From assembly GCF_011089885.1 (NCBI RefSeq), contig NZ_JAANBD010000027.1, forward strand, positions 248,001-312,000: a stretch of DNA of 64,000 nt, given 5' to 3'. Every line of letters begins with the position of its first letter. Position 1 is the first letter of the stretch. Under the pieces are notes generated by a model that did not search any database, was not told the origin of the DNA, and saw nothing but the letters and a program-made list of their open reading frames with translations. This document shows positions 35,089 through 45,997 of this stretch, piece after piece. Origin of the DNA: Thioalkalivibrio sp. XN279 (GTDB lineage: Bacteria > Pseudomonadota > Gammaproteobacteria > Steroidobacterales > XN24). The position numbers and the translations under genes are program-made.

Positions 35089-37233
35089 ATGTCGACCCGA
35101 GTCGCCACCCGTTTCCTGCTGCTTTCCTTCCTTCTGGTCCTGGCGGCCTGCGTCCCGACGCGCAGCGGCGAGGTACCGCAGCTGCCGCCCGAGCCGCAGG
35201 CAGAGCAGCGTCCCTTCGTCGTCGTCTCGCCGCAGGGCAACCGTGAAGATCCCTGGTACTGGTTGCGCGACGACGCGCGCCAGGATCCGGACGTGATCGC
35301 CTACCTGGAAGCCGAGAACGCTTATTACCAGGCCTACGAGGCCCGCTATGGGGGACTGGTCGACACGCTGTTCGAGGAGATCGTCGGCCGCATCAAGCAA
35401 GACGACGCCACGGTGCCGGTGTTCGACAACGGCTACTGGTACTACGCGCGTTTCGAGGAAGGCAAGCAGTATCCGGTCCATGCGCGCCGCAAGGGCAGCA
35501 TGGACGCGCCCGAAGAGATCCTCCTGGACGGGAACGCCATGGCGGAGGGACACGCCTTCTTCAGTATCGGCGGCTACGAGGTCTCGGACGACAACCGGCT
35601 GCTGGCCTGGATCGAGGACACCGTCGGACGCCGGCAGTACGTGCTCAAGGTGCGGGACCTCGAGACGGGCGAGATGCTTGCCGACGGCATCGAGCGCGTC
35701 TCCAGCTTCACCTGGGCCGGCGACAACCACACGCTGCTCTACGGCGAAAACCATCCGGTCACCCTGCTGTCCTACCGCGTGCGCCGGCACAAGCTCGGCA
35801 GCGCGGCAGAAGACGCCGTGGTCTACGAAGAAGCCGACACCAGCTTCTATACCTACGTCGGGCGCAGCCGCTCAAAGGACTATCTTGCGATCTACCTGGG
35901 CAGCACCGAGGCCACGGAGATGCGCATCCTCGAGGCGGACGACCCGACCGGCGAATTCCGGGTCTTCCTGCCGCGCGAGCGCGGGCACCTTTACGCGGCC
36001 GACCATGCAGGCGAGCGCTGGCTCGTGCGCACCAACAAGGACGCGCCGAACTTCCGCCTCATGAGCGTGCCGGTCGGCGCGGAAAGCGACTTCGCACAAT
36101 GGGCCGACGTGGTCCCACACAGCGAGGACGTGTTCATCCAGAGCTTCCTGGTGTTCGACACCTTCATGGCGATTGGCGAGCGCTCCGGCGGCCTGCTGCG
36201 CGTGCGCGTGCGCAACTGGGACGGCACGGAGTTTTACCTCCCTGCCGACCAGGACCCGTCGACCACCTGGCTGAGCAGCAACGGCAACCCGCGGCTGGAC
36301 ACCACCGTGCTGCGCTACGCCTACACCTCCATGACCACGCCGACGACGATCTACGACATCGACGTGGTCAGCGGTGAGCGCGAACTGCTGAAGCGCGACC
36401 CGGTGCTAGGGGACTTCGACCCGGCGAATTACCAGACCGAGCGGGTCTGGGCCACGGCACGCGACGGCGAGAAGATCCCGGTTTCGCTGGTGTATCGCAA
36501 GGGCTTCAAGCGCGACGGCACGGCCCCGCTGTACCAGTATGCCTACGGCTCCTACGGCAGCAGCGAGGACCCAAGCTTCAGCTCGGTGCGCCTGTCGCTG
36601 CTCGACCGCGGCTTCGTCTATGCGATCGCCCACATCCGCGGCGGTCAGGAGATGGGCCGGCGCTGGTACGACGACGGCCGGCTGCTCAACAAGATGAACA
36701 CCTTCACCGACTTCATCGACGTGACGCGCCACCTGGTCGCGGAGGGCTATGCCGCGCCGGACAAGGTCTTCGCCATGGGCGGCTCCGCCGGCGGCCTGCT
36801 GATGGGCGCGGTCGCCAACATGGCGCCGGGCCTGTACGCGGGCATGGTGGCGCACGTGCCCTTCGTCGACGTCGTCAGCACCATGCTCGACGAGTCCATC
36901 CCGCTCACGACCAACGAGTTCGACGAGTGGGGCAATCCGAAGTTCGCCCCGTGGTACGAGTACATGCTGTCCTACAGCCCCTACGACAACGTCGCGGCGC
37001 AGGACTACCCGCCGCTGCTGGTGACGACAGGGTTGCACGACTCGCAGGTCCAGTACTGGGAGCCCGCCAAGTGGGTGGCGAAGCTGCGGGCCACACGCAC
37101 CAACGAGGCGCCGCTGATCTTCCGCACCACCATGGAGGCCGGCCACGGCGGCCGCAGCGGGCGTTTCGAGCGCCTGCGCGAGACGGCCCAGGAGTACGCC
37201 TTCATCCTGTACCTGGCGGGCAAGCAAGAGTGA
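35089..37233 (+). CDS. Prolyl oligopeptidase / oligopeptidase B-like S9A lipoprotein
   Basis: A 714-residue serine peptidase with a lipoprotein leader (LLVLAAC, lipidated Cys near 22), the S9A start motif EDPWYWLRDDAR, a seven-bladed propeller and a hydrolase domain. The nucleophile is S566 in GGSAGG, the acid is probably in GLHDSQVQYWEP, and the His is in AGHGGRSGRF near 685. The YAYGSYGSSEDPSF oxyanion motif is typical of oligopeptidase B, which cleaves after basic residues. Membrane anchoring of this normally soluble family is noteworthy. The MFS gene follows after 1 bp. Confidence 0.88.
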   Translation: MSTRVATRFLLLSFLLVLAACVPTRSGEVPQLPPEPQAEQRPFVVVSPQGNREDPWYWLRDDARQDPDVIAYLEAENAYYQAYEARYGGLVDTLFEEIVGRIKQDDATVPVFDNGYWYYARFEEGKQYPVHARRKGSMDAPEEILLDGNAMAEGHAFFSIGGYEVSDDNRLLAWIEDTVGRRQYVLKVRDLETGEMLADGIERVSSFTWAGDNHTLLYGENHPVTLLSYRVRRHKLGSAAEDAVVYEEADTSFYTYVGRSRSKDYLAIYLGSTEATEMRILEADDPTGEFRVFLPRERGHLYAADHAGERWLVRTNKDAPNFRLMSVPVGAESDFAQWADVVPHSEDVFIQSFLVFDTFMAIGERSGGLLRVRVRNWDGTEFYLPADQDPSTTWLSSNGNPRLDTTVLRYAYTSMTTPTTIYDIDVVSGERELLKRDPVLGDFDPANYQTERVWATARDGEKIPVSLVYRKGFKRDGTAPLYQYAYGSYGSSEDPSFSSVRLSLLDRGFVYAIAHIRGGQEMGRRWYDDGRLLNKMNTFTDFIDVTRHLVAEGYAAPDKVFAMGGSAGGLLMGAVANMAPGLYAGMVAHVPFVDVVSTMLDESIPLTTNEFDEWGNPKFAPWYEYMLSYSPYDNVAAQDYPPLLVTTGLHDSQVQYWEPAKWVAKLRATRTNEAPLIFRTTMEAGHGGRSGRFERLRETAQEYAFILYLAGKQE

Positions 37234-37234
37234 G

Positions 37235-38566
37235 ATGACTACCCGCGTACGCGCACCGCGGCGGGAGATCTTCGGCTGGGCGATGTTCGACTTCGCCAAC
37301 CAGGCCTATACGCTGCTGATCATCACGGTGGTGTTCGGCGACTTGTTCACCCGGGTCATCGTCGGCGGCGAGAGCGGCGACTACCGGCTGGGCAACTTCC
37401 TGTGGAGCCTGGCGCTGGCCGTCAGCTACCTCATGGTGGTGGTGTGCTCGCCGATCGCCGGCGCGGTGATGGACTACACGGCGTCCAAGAAGCGGTTCCT
37501 CTTCGCCGCCTGGCTGCTGACGGTCTTCGCCACCGCCGCGCTGTATTTCGTGGCGCCGGGCTACGCCCTGCTCGGCGTAGTGCTGCTGATCATTTCCAAC
37601 TTCGCCTTCTCCATCAACGAGGCCTTCATCGCCAGCTTCCTGCCGGACCTCGGCCCGCCGGAAGACCTCGGCAAGATCTCCGGCTTCGGCTGGGCGCTGG
37701 GTTACGTCGGCGGCATGGTCTCGGCCGTGTTCGTGCTGCTGGTGCTCGGCGAGGTCAGCCTGGCGAACTTCGACCGTATCCGCTGGGTCGGCCCCTGGGC
37801 CGGCTTCTTCGTCTTCGCCGCCGCCCTGCCCACCTTCATCTGGCTGCGCGAGCGCGGCACAGCGCGGGTCCTACCGTCCGGCAGGAGCTACCTCGGCATC
37901 GGTCTCGACCGCGTGCGCGAGACGCTGCACAGCCTGGGTGAACACCGCGACATGGCGCTGGTGCTGGTGTCGATGTTCTTCTCCATGAGCGGGATCTACA
38001 TCATCATCACCTATGCCTTCATCTACGGCGCCCAGGTGATCGGCTGGGACCAGGACATCCGCACCCTGATGTTCATCATCGTCCAGTTGACCGCGGCCGC
38101 CGGCGCGTTCGGTTTCGGTTTCGTGCAGGACCGGCTGGGGGCGCGCCTCACCTACCAGGTCACGCTGGTGATGTGGATCGCCGCCATCGTCCTCATCTAT
38201 CTCACCCCGTGGCTCGCCGATACGCTCTCGCGCTTGCTGGCGCGCGAGATCGAGGCGCAGCACGTCTTCCTCGTGGTCGGCAGCCTCGCCGGGCTCAGCC
38301 TCGGCGCCTGCCAGTCCACCACCCGCACGCTGGTCGGCCTGTTCTCGCCCCTGTCCCGCGCCGGTGAGTATTTCGGCTTCTGGGGCCTGTCCCTGAAGCT
38401 GGCCGGGGTCTTCGGCCTGCTCTCCATCGGGCTGCTGCAGGCCCTGCTGGGATTGAAGACCGCCGTGCTGTTCTGCGTCCTGTTGTTCGGCGCTGCCCTG
38501 GTCGTCAGCCGCGGCGTGGACGAGGCGCGCGGGCGCCGGGTCGCGGCAAGCCAAGCGGAGGGCTGA
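37235..38566 (+). CDS. MFS transporter, UMF1/Atg22-like family
   Basis: A 443-residue polytopic protein with about 12 hydrophobic segments. The N-terminal [20 protein letters not shown], the loop [12 protein letters not shown] and the mid-protein [27 protein letters not shown] are hallmarks of the UMF1 (Atg22-like) major-facilitator group. Yeast Atg22 exports amino acids from the vacuole; bacterial substrates are unknown. The start lies 1 bp after the S9 peptidase stop. Coupling an oligopeptidase to a putative amino-acid or peptide transporter is an attractive inference. Confidence 0.85.
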   Translation: MTTRVRAPRREIFGWAMFDFANQAYTLLIITVVFGDLFTRVIVGGESGDYRLGNFLWSLALAVSYLMVVVCSPIAGAVMDYTASKKRFLFAAWLLTVFATAALYFVAPGYALLGVVLLIISNFAFSINEAFIASFLPDLGPPEDLGKISGFGWALGYVGGMVSAVFVLLVLGEVSLANFDRIRWVGPWAGFFVFAAALPTFIWLRERGTARVLPSGRSYLGIGLDRVRETLHSLGEHRDMALVLVSMFFSMSGIYIIITYAFIYGAQVIGWDQDIRTLMFIIVQLTAAAGAFGFGFVQDRLGARLTYQVTLVMWIAAIVLIYLTPWLADTLSRLLAREIEAQHVFLVVGSLAGLSLGACQSTTRTLVGLFSPLSRAGEYFGFWGLSLKLAGVFGLLSIGLLQALLGLKTAVLFCVLLFGAALVVSRGVDEARGRRVAASQAEG

Positions 38567-38630
38567 TCGGTTATCATCGGCATCCATGCAGGCGGCCCGC
38601 AGAAGGCCGCGCCCAGAAGGAGTCCCGGAA

Positions 38631-39932
<1,302 letters not shown>

Positions 39933-39944
39933 CGCCGGCGCGGG

Positions 39945-41684
39945 ATGCAGCAGGCTGCGCCTGACATGGCCCTGGCGCGCGACAGCGCCAGGGCCATTTT
40001 CGATGCCTTCGGCGACTACAACGCCGAGTTTCGCGCCGTCACCCGCCGCGCGCGCCTGCGCTTCGAGACCCGCGACTGGGTGGGCGGGCGCAATGACGCC
40101 CGCGAACGCATCGACCTCTACGACCGCTACGTCGCCGACACCACCGCCATGCTGCGCACGCGCCTCGGCGAGCGCGCCACCGACCGCGACCTCTGGGTGC
40201 TGACCAAGCAGTGCTTCGAGGACGAGATCAGCGACTTCATCGACCTGGAGTTCGAGAAAACGTTCTTCAGCTCGATCACGCGGCGCCTGTTCGCCACCGT
40301 GGGCGTCGACCCTGAGGTCGAGTTCGTCGCCCTAGACCTCGACCCGATGTCGAAGATCCGCCCGCCGCAGCAACTCAATGTCTACGAGTTCGACGGCCGC
40401 GCCGAGGTGATGATTGAGGAGATCCTCGAGGACCACACCTTCGAATCGCCCTGGCTCGACTTCAAGGGCAGCGTTGACTTCGTCGCCGCCGAGCTGGCGC
40501 GCGCCTGGGAGCCGCTGGGCGGCCTGGAGCGCCTGGAGCGTGTCGAGTTCATGCGTCCGATCTTCTACCAGAACACGCGTGCCTACATCGTCGGCCGCGC
40601 GCTGGGTTCCGCCCAGCCGCAGCCACTGGTCATCGCGCTGAAGAACACGGAGGACGGCGTGGCGGTAGACGCCCTGCTGACCTCGGTCCGCGATACCAGC
40701 ATCCTGTTCGGCTTCACGCGCAGTTATTTCCACGCCGACCTCGAGACGGTGCACGATGCCGTGGTGTTCCTGCGCACCATCCTGCCGCGCAAGCCGCTGG
40801 CCGAGCTGTTCACCGTGCTGGGCCGCGCGCGGCAGGGCAAGACCGAGACATACCGCACGCTGTTCCGGCACCTGCAGAACTCGCGCGACCAGTTCGTCGA
40901 GGCGCCCGGCGACCGCGGCATGGTGATGGCCGTGTTCACGCTCCCGTCCTACGACGTGGTGTTCAAGATCATCCGCGACCGCTTCGCCTATCCCAAGACC
41001 GTGGTGCGGCGCGACGTGCTGGACAAGTACTACCTGGTGTTCCGCCACGACCGCGCCGGCCGGCTGGTGGACGCACAGGAGTTCAAGAAGCTGCGTTTCC
41101 CGCGCACGCGCTTCGATCCCGCGCTGCTGGAACACCTGCTCGAGTCCTGCTCGCAGACGGTCTCGGTCGAGGGCGAGGACGTGGTGGTGGCGCACTGCTA
41201 CGTCGAGCGCCGGCTCAGGCCGCTCAACCTGTACCTCGCCGAGGCATCCCCGCTCGCCGCACGGCACGCGGTGCTGGACTACGGCCAGTCCATCCGCGAC
41301 CTCGCCGCGACCAACATTTTCCCCGGCGACCTGCTGCTGAAGAATTTCGGCGTGACGCGCAACGGCCGCGTCATCTTTTACGACTACGACGAGCTCTGCC
41401 TGGTGACCGAGTGCAACTTCCGCAAGCTGCCGCGGGCGCGCTCTCTCGAGGAAGAGATGCAGTCCGAGGCCTGGTTCTTCGTCGACGAGGACGACGTCTT
41501 CCCGGAGCAGTTCATCAACTTCCTCGGGCTGGAGCCCGAACAGCTGGAGATTTTCCTCGAGCACCATGGCGAGCTGCTGACCCCGGAGTTCTGGCGCGAT
41601 CTCAAGCGCCGCCACGAGGCAGGTGAAGTGCTCGAGATCCTCCCTTACCGGCCCAGCCTCTCCGCTACGGCCAGTGCGGCCTGA
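39945..41684 (+). CDS. aceK: Isocitrate dehydrogenase kinase/phosphatase
   Basis: A 579-residue bifunctional enzyme that switches Icd off and on to divert carbon into the glyoxylate shunt. AceK features include FLEFEKTFFSS-like FIDLEFEKTFFSS, the kinase-like region GRARQGKTETYRTL (about 304-317) and the Asp-containing metal site YDYDELC near 481-487. The start could be 39945 or the in-frame ATG at 39966; neither has a good ribosome site. A perfect terminator-like hairpin covers codons 8-18. Adjacency to its target icd replaces the usual aceBAK arrangement, and no aceA or aceB is in the window. Confidence 0.95.
   Translation: MQQAAPDMALARDSARAIFDAFGDYNAEFRAVTRRARLRFETRDWVGGRNDARERIDLYDRYVADTTAMLRTRLGERATDRDLWVLTKQCFEDEISDFIDLEFEKTFFSSITRRLFATVGVDPEVEFVALDLDPMSKIRPPQQLNVYEFDGRAEVMIEEILEDHTFESPWLDFKGSVDFVAAELARAWEPLGGLERLERVEFMRPIFYQNTRAYIVGRALGSAQPQPLVIALKNTEDGVAVDALLTSVRDTSILFGFTRSYFHADLETVHDAVVFLRTILPRKPLAELFTVLGRARQGKTETYRTLFRHLQNSRDQFVEAPGDRGMVMAVFTLPSYDVVFKIIRDRFAYPKTVVRRDVLDKYYLVFRHDRAGRLVDAQEFKKLRFPRTRFDPALLEHLLESCSQTVSVEGEDVVVAHCYVERRLRPLNLYLAEASPLAARHAVLDYGQSIRDLAATNIFPGDLLLKNFGVTRNGRVIFYDYDELCLVTECNFRKLPRARSLEEEMQSEAWFFVDEDDVFPEQFINFLGLEPEQLEIFLEHHGELLTPEFWRDLKRRHEAGEVLEILPYRPSLSATASAA
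39966..40000 (+). terminator. Terminator-like hairpin within the start of aceK
   Basis: A perfect 13-bp stem (ATGGCCCTGGCGC at 39966-39978 pairing with 39985-39997), loop GCGACA, followed directly by TTTT. It has every visual property of an intrinsic terminator for icd but lies inside aceK coding sequence, and its first three bases are a candidate aceK ATG. It could lower aceK expression relative to icd by attenuation, by masking the start, or both. Confidence 0.65.
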
Positions 41685-42411
41685 GCCTCGTCGGCGCCCG
41701 GGCGCAGCCCATCTCTGGCTGCTGCTGCCGGCAGCGGCGCTCGCCTCCCTGTGGCTGGCGTGGCGCTGCCTGGCGATGGTCGACTTCCTCTACCCGGTGT
41801 TCTACGAGGCGTTGGACATCCACGGCCACATCCAGGAGTTCGGCCCGCAGAACCGCTACAAGTCGGGTTTCGAGCTCACCACGCCCGAGGAGCGCTTCCG
41901 CCTCTTCGGCGCGGTCGTCGACGCCATCCATGCTGATGGCGCGGGGCTGGCGGAACTCACCTACCACGCGCCGGACGGTCGCACCGTCGACCGCATGTTC
42001 CGCGCGCCGGAGGTGGGCCACCTGCAGGACGTCGCCCACCTGGTCGGGCGCATCGCACCGGTCGGCTGGCTGGCGGTGGCGTGGGTCGGGTTGCACCTGG
42101 GGTTGATCCGGCTGCGGCGCTGGCGCGTGCCGCCGCTACGCAGACTGCTCGGCGCCAGCCTGCTCGCGACGGCGGCCGGCACGGTGGCGGTGTTCCTGGT
42201 GGGACCGAGAAAACTGTTCCAGTGGTTCCACGAGGTCGCCTTCCCGCCGGACCATCCGTGGTTTTTCTATTACCAGGACTCGCTGATGTCGACCTTCATG
42301 AAGGCGCCCGACCTGTTCGGCGCCATTGCCGTGGCGCTGGTCGTGCTGGCGCTGTTCTTCTACGCGCTCCTGCTGTGGGGCGCCCGCCGCCTGGCGTCTC
42401 AGCCCGCGTAG
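41674..42411 (+). CDS. DUF1461 integral membrane protein
   Basis: About 245 residues with four hydrophobic segments (about 14-35, 121-143, 155-172, 213-237) and a large loop between the first two. The loop contains VGHLQDVAHLV, matching the HxxDV element of DUF1461. The start is uncertain. The GTG at 41674 overlaps aceK by 11 bp; another at 41623 overlaps by 62 bp. Neither has a clear ribosome site. The 3' end overlaps the convergent peptidase gene by 13 bp. Function unknown. Confidence 0.72.
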   Translation: MRPEPRRRPGAAHLWLLLPAAALASLWLAWRCLAMVDFLYPVFYEALDIHGHIQEFGPQNRYKSGFELTTPEERFRLFGAVVDAIHADGAGLAELTYHAPDGRTVDRMFRAPEVGHLQDVAHLVGRIAPVGWLAVAWVGLHLGLIRLRRWRVPPLRRLLGASLLATAAGTVAVFLVGPRKLFQWFHEVAFPPDHPWFFYYQDSLMSTFMKAPDLFGAIAVALVVLALFFYALLLWGARRLASQPA

Positions 42412-43784
42412 CGCGCGGCAAGCAGCGCGAACGCCGCCCGCACGCCCTGGCTCATGCCGCCCTCGGGCCGGCCGGGGCGGTTGCGCGGGTTCCAGGCGAA
42501 CGTGTCGACGTGGGCCCATGACTGCGCCTGGCGCACGAAACGCTGCAGGAACAGGCCACCGTAGATCGCGCCGGCAAAGCCGTCCGTGGTGACGTTGTTC
42601 AGGTCGGCGACGCCGCCGCCGAGATTGGCCGCGTAGGGAGCCCAAAGGGGCATCGGCCACAGCGGGTCACCCTCGGCCAGCCCTGCCTTGGCCCAGGCCT
42701 GGCCGAGCGACTCGTCGGTGGCGAACAGCGCCGGCAGGTCGGGGCCGAGCGCCACGCGCGCAGCGCCGGTGAGCGTGGCGAAATCGAGCAGGAGTTCCGG
42801 CGCTTCCTCGTCGGCCAGCGCCAGGGCATCGGCCAGCACGACCCGGCCCTCGGCATCCGTGTTGCCGATCTCCACCGTCAGGCCGGCGCGCGTGGCCACC
42901 ACGTCACCGGGACGATAGGCGTTGCCGGAGACGCTGTTCTCCACGGCCGGAATGAGCACCCGCAGGTGCACCGGCAACCCCGCGTCCATGATCATGCGGG
43001 CCAGGCCGAGCACGTGCGCCGCGCCACCCATGTCCTTCTTCATGTTGCGCATCCCGCCGGCCGCCTTCAGGTTCAGGCCGCCGGTGTCGAAACATACGCC
43101 CTTCCCCACCAGCGTCACCCGCGGTCGGCCGGGCTCGCCCCAGCGCAAGTCCAGCAGCCGCGGCGGCCGCGAGCTGGCGCGCCCGACCGCGTGGATGGCC
43201 GGGAAGCCCTCGGTGAGCAGGGCGTCGCCGACGATTTCCCGGAACTCGGCACCCGCAGCCGCGGCGAGTTCCGCCGCCGCGCGTGACAGCTCGGCCGGGC
43301 CCATGTCCGCTGCCGGCGTGTTCACGAGGTCGCGCACCAGGCGGTCGGACTCGACGGCGGAGATCACGGCCGCCGTGTCGACGTGCTGCGGCCAGGCCAG
43401 CTTGCGCAGGGTCGCCGGCTTGTCTTCCGTGCGACGCGAAAAAGCATATTGCCCCAGGCCCCAGGCCACCGCGCGGCGGTGACTTTCCTCCGCGCCTGTC
43501 TCGTCCGCAAATGCGTAGCTGCCGGCCGGAAGCTGGCCGGGCAGGGCTGCGAGCGACCAGAACGGCTCCGTACCGCCCGTTCCGGCCAGCACCGCTGCCA
43601 CGCTGCCGTCTACACCCGGCAGGCACAGCACGGTGCCGGGCTTGGCCTCCCAGCCGGTGTTGCGCACCCAGCTGCGGTGCGCATCGGTCATCTTGCCCAG
43701 CAGTGCAGCGAGCCCGGCGCTGTCCACCAGGTGGATGGCGCAGGCGCCAGCGCCTTGATCGGTGTAGAAATCGTTTGCGGGCAT
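42399..43784 (-). CDS. M17 leucyl aminopeptidase-family protein
   Basis: A 461-residue cytosolic metallo-aminopeptidase. The catalytic domain has GKGVCFDTGGLNLKAAGGM (metal and catalytic Lys region, about 229-247), MKKDMGGAAHVLGL, the family signature NTDAEGRVVLADAL near 312-325, and the bicarbonate-site Arg within it. The short N-terminal domain is like that of PepB/YpdF-neighbour enzymes rather than full PepA. A GAGG 9 nt upstream supports the ATG at 43784. Confidence 0.9.
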   Translation of the reverse strand: MPANDFYTDQGAGACAIHLVDSAGLAALLGKMTDAHRSWVRNTGWEAKPGTVLCLPGVDGSVAAVLAGTGGTEPFWSLAALPGQLPAGSYAFADETGAEESHRRAVAWGLGQYAFSRRTEDKPATLRKLAWPQHVDTAAVISAVESDRLVRDLVNTPAADMGPAELSRAAAELAAAAGAEFREIVGDALLTEGFPAIHAVGRASSRPPRLLDLRWGEPGRPRVTLVGKGVCFDTGGLNLKAAGGMRNMKKDMGGAAHVLGLARMIMDAGLPVHLRVLIPAVENSVSGNAYRPGDVVATRAGLTVEIGNTDAEGRVVLADALALADEEAPELLLDFATLTGAARVALGPDLPALFATDESLGQAWAKAGLAEGDPLWPMPLWAPYAANLGGGVADLNNVTTDGFAGAIYGGLFLQRFVRQAQSWAHVDTFAWNPRNRPGRPEGGMSQGVRAAFALLAARYAG

Positions 43785-43873
43785 GAGCAAGGTCCTCGGC
43801 AGCGGCGGCTGGGCGCCAGATTATGCCATCACGCGCCGGCCGCAGCCGGGGCGGCATCCGGCTCAAAAGCAAG

Positions 43874-43897
43874 AGGCCCGGCTTTGCAGCCGGGCCT
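43874..43897 (-). terminator. Intrinsic terminator of the porin gene
   Basis: A perfect 10-bp stem AGGCCCGGCT/AGCCGGGCCT with loop TTGC, read on the minus strand and followed by CTTGCTTTTG. It lies about 28 bp beyond the porin stop codon and before the aminopeptidase start, so it should end the porin transcript. Confidence 0.75.
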
Positions 43898-43925
43898 CCC
43901 GCGAGAGCTTCGTGGTCCGCCGGAC

Positions 43926-44969
43926 TTAGAAGCTGTAGATGAAGGCCACGCCGAAGGTGTCGGTGCTCGGGTCGGTGATGCCGTTGACCACGCGATCCTG
44001 GTCCTCATAGGTGACGTAGTACAGCTGCGTGGTGGCGGCCTTGCTCAGCTTGTAGTCGGCGCCGATGCCCACCATCATGCGGGTCACGCCGGTGAAGTCG
44101 CCCTCGGTCTCGCCGAGCTGGGCCTTGAGCTTCCAGGCGCCGGTCTTGTAGGCGCCGGAGATCATCCAGCTGTCTTCCTGGAAGTTGCTGCCGCTCAGGC
44201 CGCCGGCCTGGTCGACCCCTTCCGCCGTCTGGTACAGGCCGCCGACCTCGAAGGCGTCCCAGCTGTACTTACCGACCACGCGCAGGATGTCCTTGGCCGC
44301 GGAAGAACCGTCGAAGCGCATGCTGCCCGGCTCGTTGTCGGCGTAGGCGATAGCGGCGTAGATCGCGCCGGCGCTGTACTCCAGGCCAGTGTAGAAGCTA
44401 TCCGCAATACCGTCCTCGGTATCGTTGACGTTGTCGCTGGCGGTACGGCCCTCGCCCGGCTGGACCGTGGCGGTGAACTTGAAGCCGCCACCAAACTTCG
44501 GCGAGGCGTAGGTGATCAGGTTGCTGGTGCGGGTCTCACCACGCATCAGGCGCGTGAGGTCGCCGACGGTGTCGTTGAACTGGTCGACCTTGCCGCCGAT
44601 GTCCTTGACGATCGTGTCGTAGAAGCCGGCCTTGACCGAGCCGAAGCCGCCCTCGAGACCCACGAACAGGTTGCGCTTGGAGAAGGCATTCGACTCGCTG
44701 CCGTCCGGGTCGATGCCGTACTCGAGCTGGTAGAAGACCTTCAGGTCGCCCATGCCGAGCTCTTCCTTGCCCTTGACGCCAAGGCGGGAGGAATTGTTGT
44801 TGTCGCGCAACTTGATGGTGCTGTCCTCGGTGCCGAAGTCGAGACCGATCTCGTCCTTCTGGCTGTCGAGGGCAAGGTTGAAACGACCGTAGACGGTCGG
44901 GGCCGCCGAGGCGACGCTGGTGGCCAGCAGGGTGCTGCCGACGGCAATCGCGAGCAGTGTCTTGTTCAC
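43926..44969 (-). CDS. Gram-negative porin
   Basis: A 347-residue outer-membrane porin: signal peptide (1-23, ending ASA-AP), first strand TVYGRFNLAL, constriction-loop region after NLFVGLEGGFGSVKAGFYDT, and a C-terminal Phe (GVAFIYSF). It matches the Omp32/OmpC-like porin_4 type of beta- and gammaproteobacteria. The start codon is GTG with AAGGAG 6 nt upstream. Codon use is less extreme in GC than its neighbours, as expected for a highly expressed gene. It has its own terminator downstream. Confidence 0.9.
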   Translation of the reverse strand: MNKTLLAIAVGSTLLATSVASAAPTVYGRFNLALDSQKDEIGLDFGTEDSTIKLRDNNNSSRLGVKGKEELGMGDLKVFYQLEYGIDPDGSESNAFSKRNLFVGLEGGFGSVKAGFYDTIVKDIGGKVDQFNDTVGDLTRLMRGETRTSNLITYASPKFGGGFKFTATVQPGEGRTASDNVNDTEDGIADSFYTGLEYSAGAIYAAIAYADNEPGSMRFDGSSAAKDILRVVGKYSWDAFEVGGLYQTAEGVDQAGGLSGSNFQEDSWMISGAYKTGAWKLKAQLGETEGDFTGVTRMMVGIGADYKLSKAATTQLYYVTYEDQDRVVNGITDPSTDTFGVAFIYSF

Positions 44970-44987
44970 AGATAACTCCTTGATATG

Positions 44988-44999
44988 AGCGATATCGCT
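44988..44999. promoter_or_regulatory. Perfect palindrome upstream of the porin gene
   Basis: AGCGATATCGCT is a perfect 12-bp palindrome 18 bp before the porin start codon, immediately 5' to its AAGGAG ribosome site. It could be an operator or a 5'-UTR hairpin affecting porin translation. The rest of the 263-bp gap to the DUF2057 gene shows a short AT-rich stretch near 45130-45150 that may hold the promoter, and a terminator at 45201. Confidence 0.4.
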
Positions 45000-45200
45000 T
45001 TGGATCCCAGTTCGATCACGGCGCGACGGTGTTGCAACCGGAAGGCGTCCCGGCCGGCTCGAACGTGCGTTGGAATAGCGCTGCGCCGCATGCCGTACCC
45101 CCGTAATCGCGGCACAGTATGGGGAGCGACTGTGAAGCTTTGATTACAGTGCGCGGGGGATCGCCCGGCTGTGGCAGGGGCGATACAAGGGGCGATGGAA

Positions 45201-45221
45201 GACCCCGCTGAACGCGGGGTC
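45201..45221 (-). terminator. Terminator-like hairpin after the DUF2057 gene
   Basis: A perfect 8-bp stem GACCCCGC/GCGGGGTC with a 5-nt loop, about 12 bp beyond the stop of the minus-strand DUF2057 gene and followed on that strand by TTCC. The T-tract is weak, so termination may be partial. Confidence 0.55.
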
Positions 45222-45232
45222 GGGACCGGATC

Positions 45233-45997
45233 CTAGCGCTGCTCGGCGAGCCAGCGCAGGAAGGCGCGTCGCTCTTCGCTGCTGGCCTCGCTCCAGAAAC
45301 TCTTCATCAGGTCCAGCCAGCTGCCCTCGGGCGCGGGCGCGACTGCAGGCGCCACCCCGGGAGTGGCCGGGTACGCCGGCACAGCCGCAGGCACAGGCAA
45401 CGACGCCGCACCGGTAACCGTCCTGGGCGCATCACCCGTCGGGAGTGGTGGCACGAGTTGCCCGTCGGCGCTGCGCTCGGCAGCAGGCACGAGGGTGTCG
45501 TCGAAAGTCAGCGCCGGGACCAGGCCGCGACGAAACTGGAGGCCGCTCTCGCGCGCGGCAATGCGCTCGCCCGTGGCCTGGTTCTCCACCCAGCCAGTGA
45601 AATCCGCCGCCAGCTTCCGTGCCGCCTCCACGTCGGCCGGCCGCTCATAGTCGATACGATAACGGCCGCCTGCGCCAGCATCGACGACGAAAAGGGCCGG
45701 GTCGGAGCGCAGGACCTCGTGGTGGTCGCCCCACTCCCACAGCTCGCGGTAGAACACCACCAGCTCGTAACGGCCCGGGGCGAGTTCCAGTGTCTTGTCA
45801 CCCCTGGTCAGCATCCCGCTGGCGCCCTCGATCTCCCGCCCGTTGACGGTCGCGACTTCGAGCTGCTCGGGTAACACGATCGCAGCCACGGCTGCCTGCG
45901 GCACTTCCGGGTCGTGCAGGGTCACCGGTGCGGTGGCGCAGCCCGCAAGCGCGGCGGCCGCCAACACGAGCAGGGGCAGGTAGACGGGCTTCGACAT
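45233..45997 (-). CDS. DUF2057 (YccT-like) lipoprotein
   Basis: A 254-residue protein with a lipobox LAGC (Cys near 20) and a DUF2057 domain (about 39-150; LPEQLEVATVNGREI, LELAPGRYELVVFYREL, VLRSDPALFVVDA). An Ala/Pro-rich linker follows. A short C-terminal helix (SWLDLMKSFWSEASSEERRAFLRWL) ends the protein. GGAG 8 nt before the ATG at 45997 supports the start. The function of the family is unknown; it is likely an envelope protein. Confidence 0.82.
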   Translation of the reverse strand: MSKPVYLPLLVLAAAALAGCATAPVTLHDPEVPQAAVAAIVLPEQLEVATVNGREIEGASGMLTRGDKTLELAPGRYELVVFYRELWEWGDHHEVLRSDPALFVVDAGAGGRYRIDYERPADVEAARKLAADFTGWVENQATGERIAARESGLQFRRGLVPALTFDDTLVPAAERSADGQLVPPLPTGDAPRTVTGAASLPVPAAVPAYPATPGVAPAVAPAPEGSWLDLMKSFWSEASSEERRAFLRWLAEQR

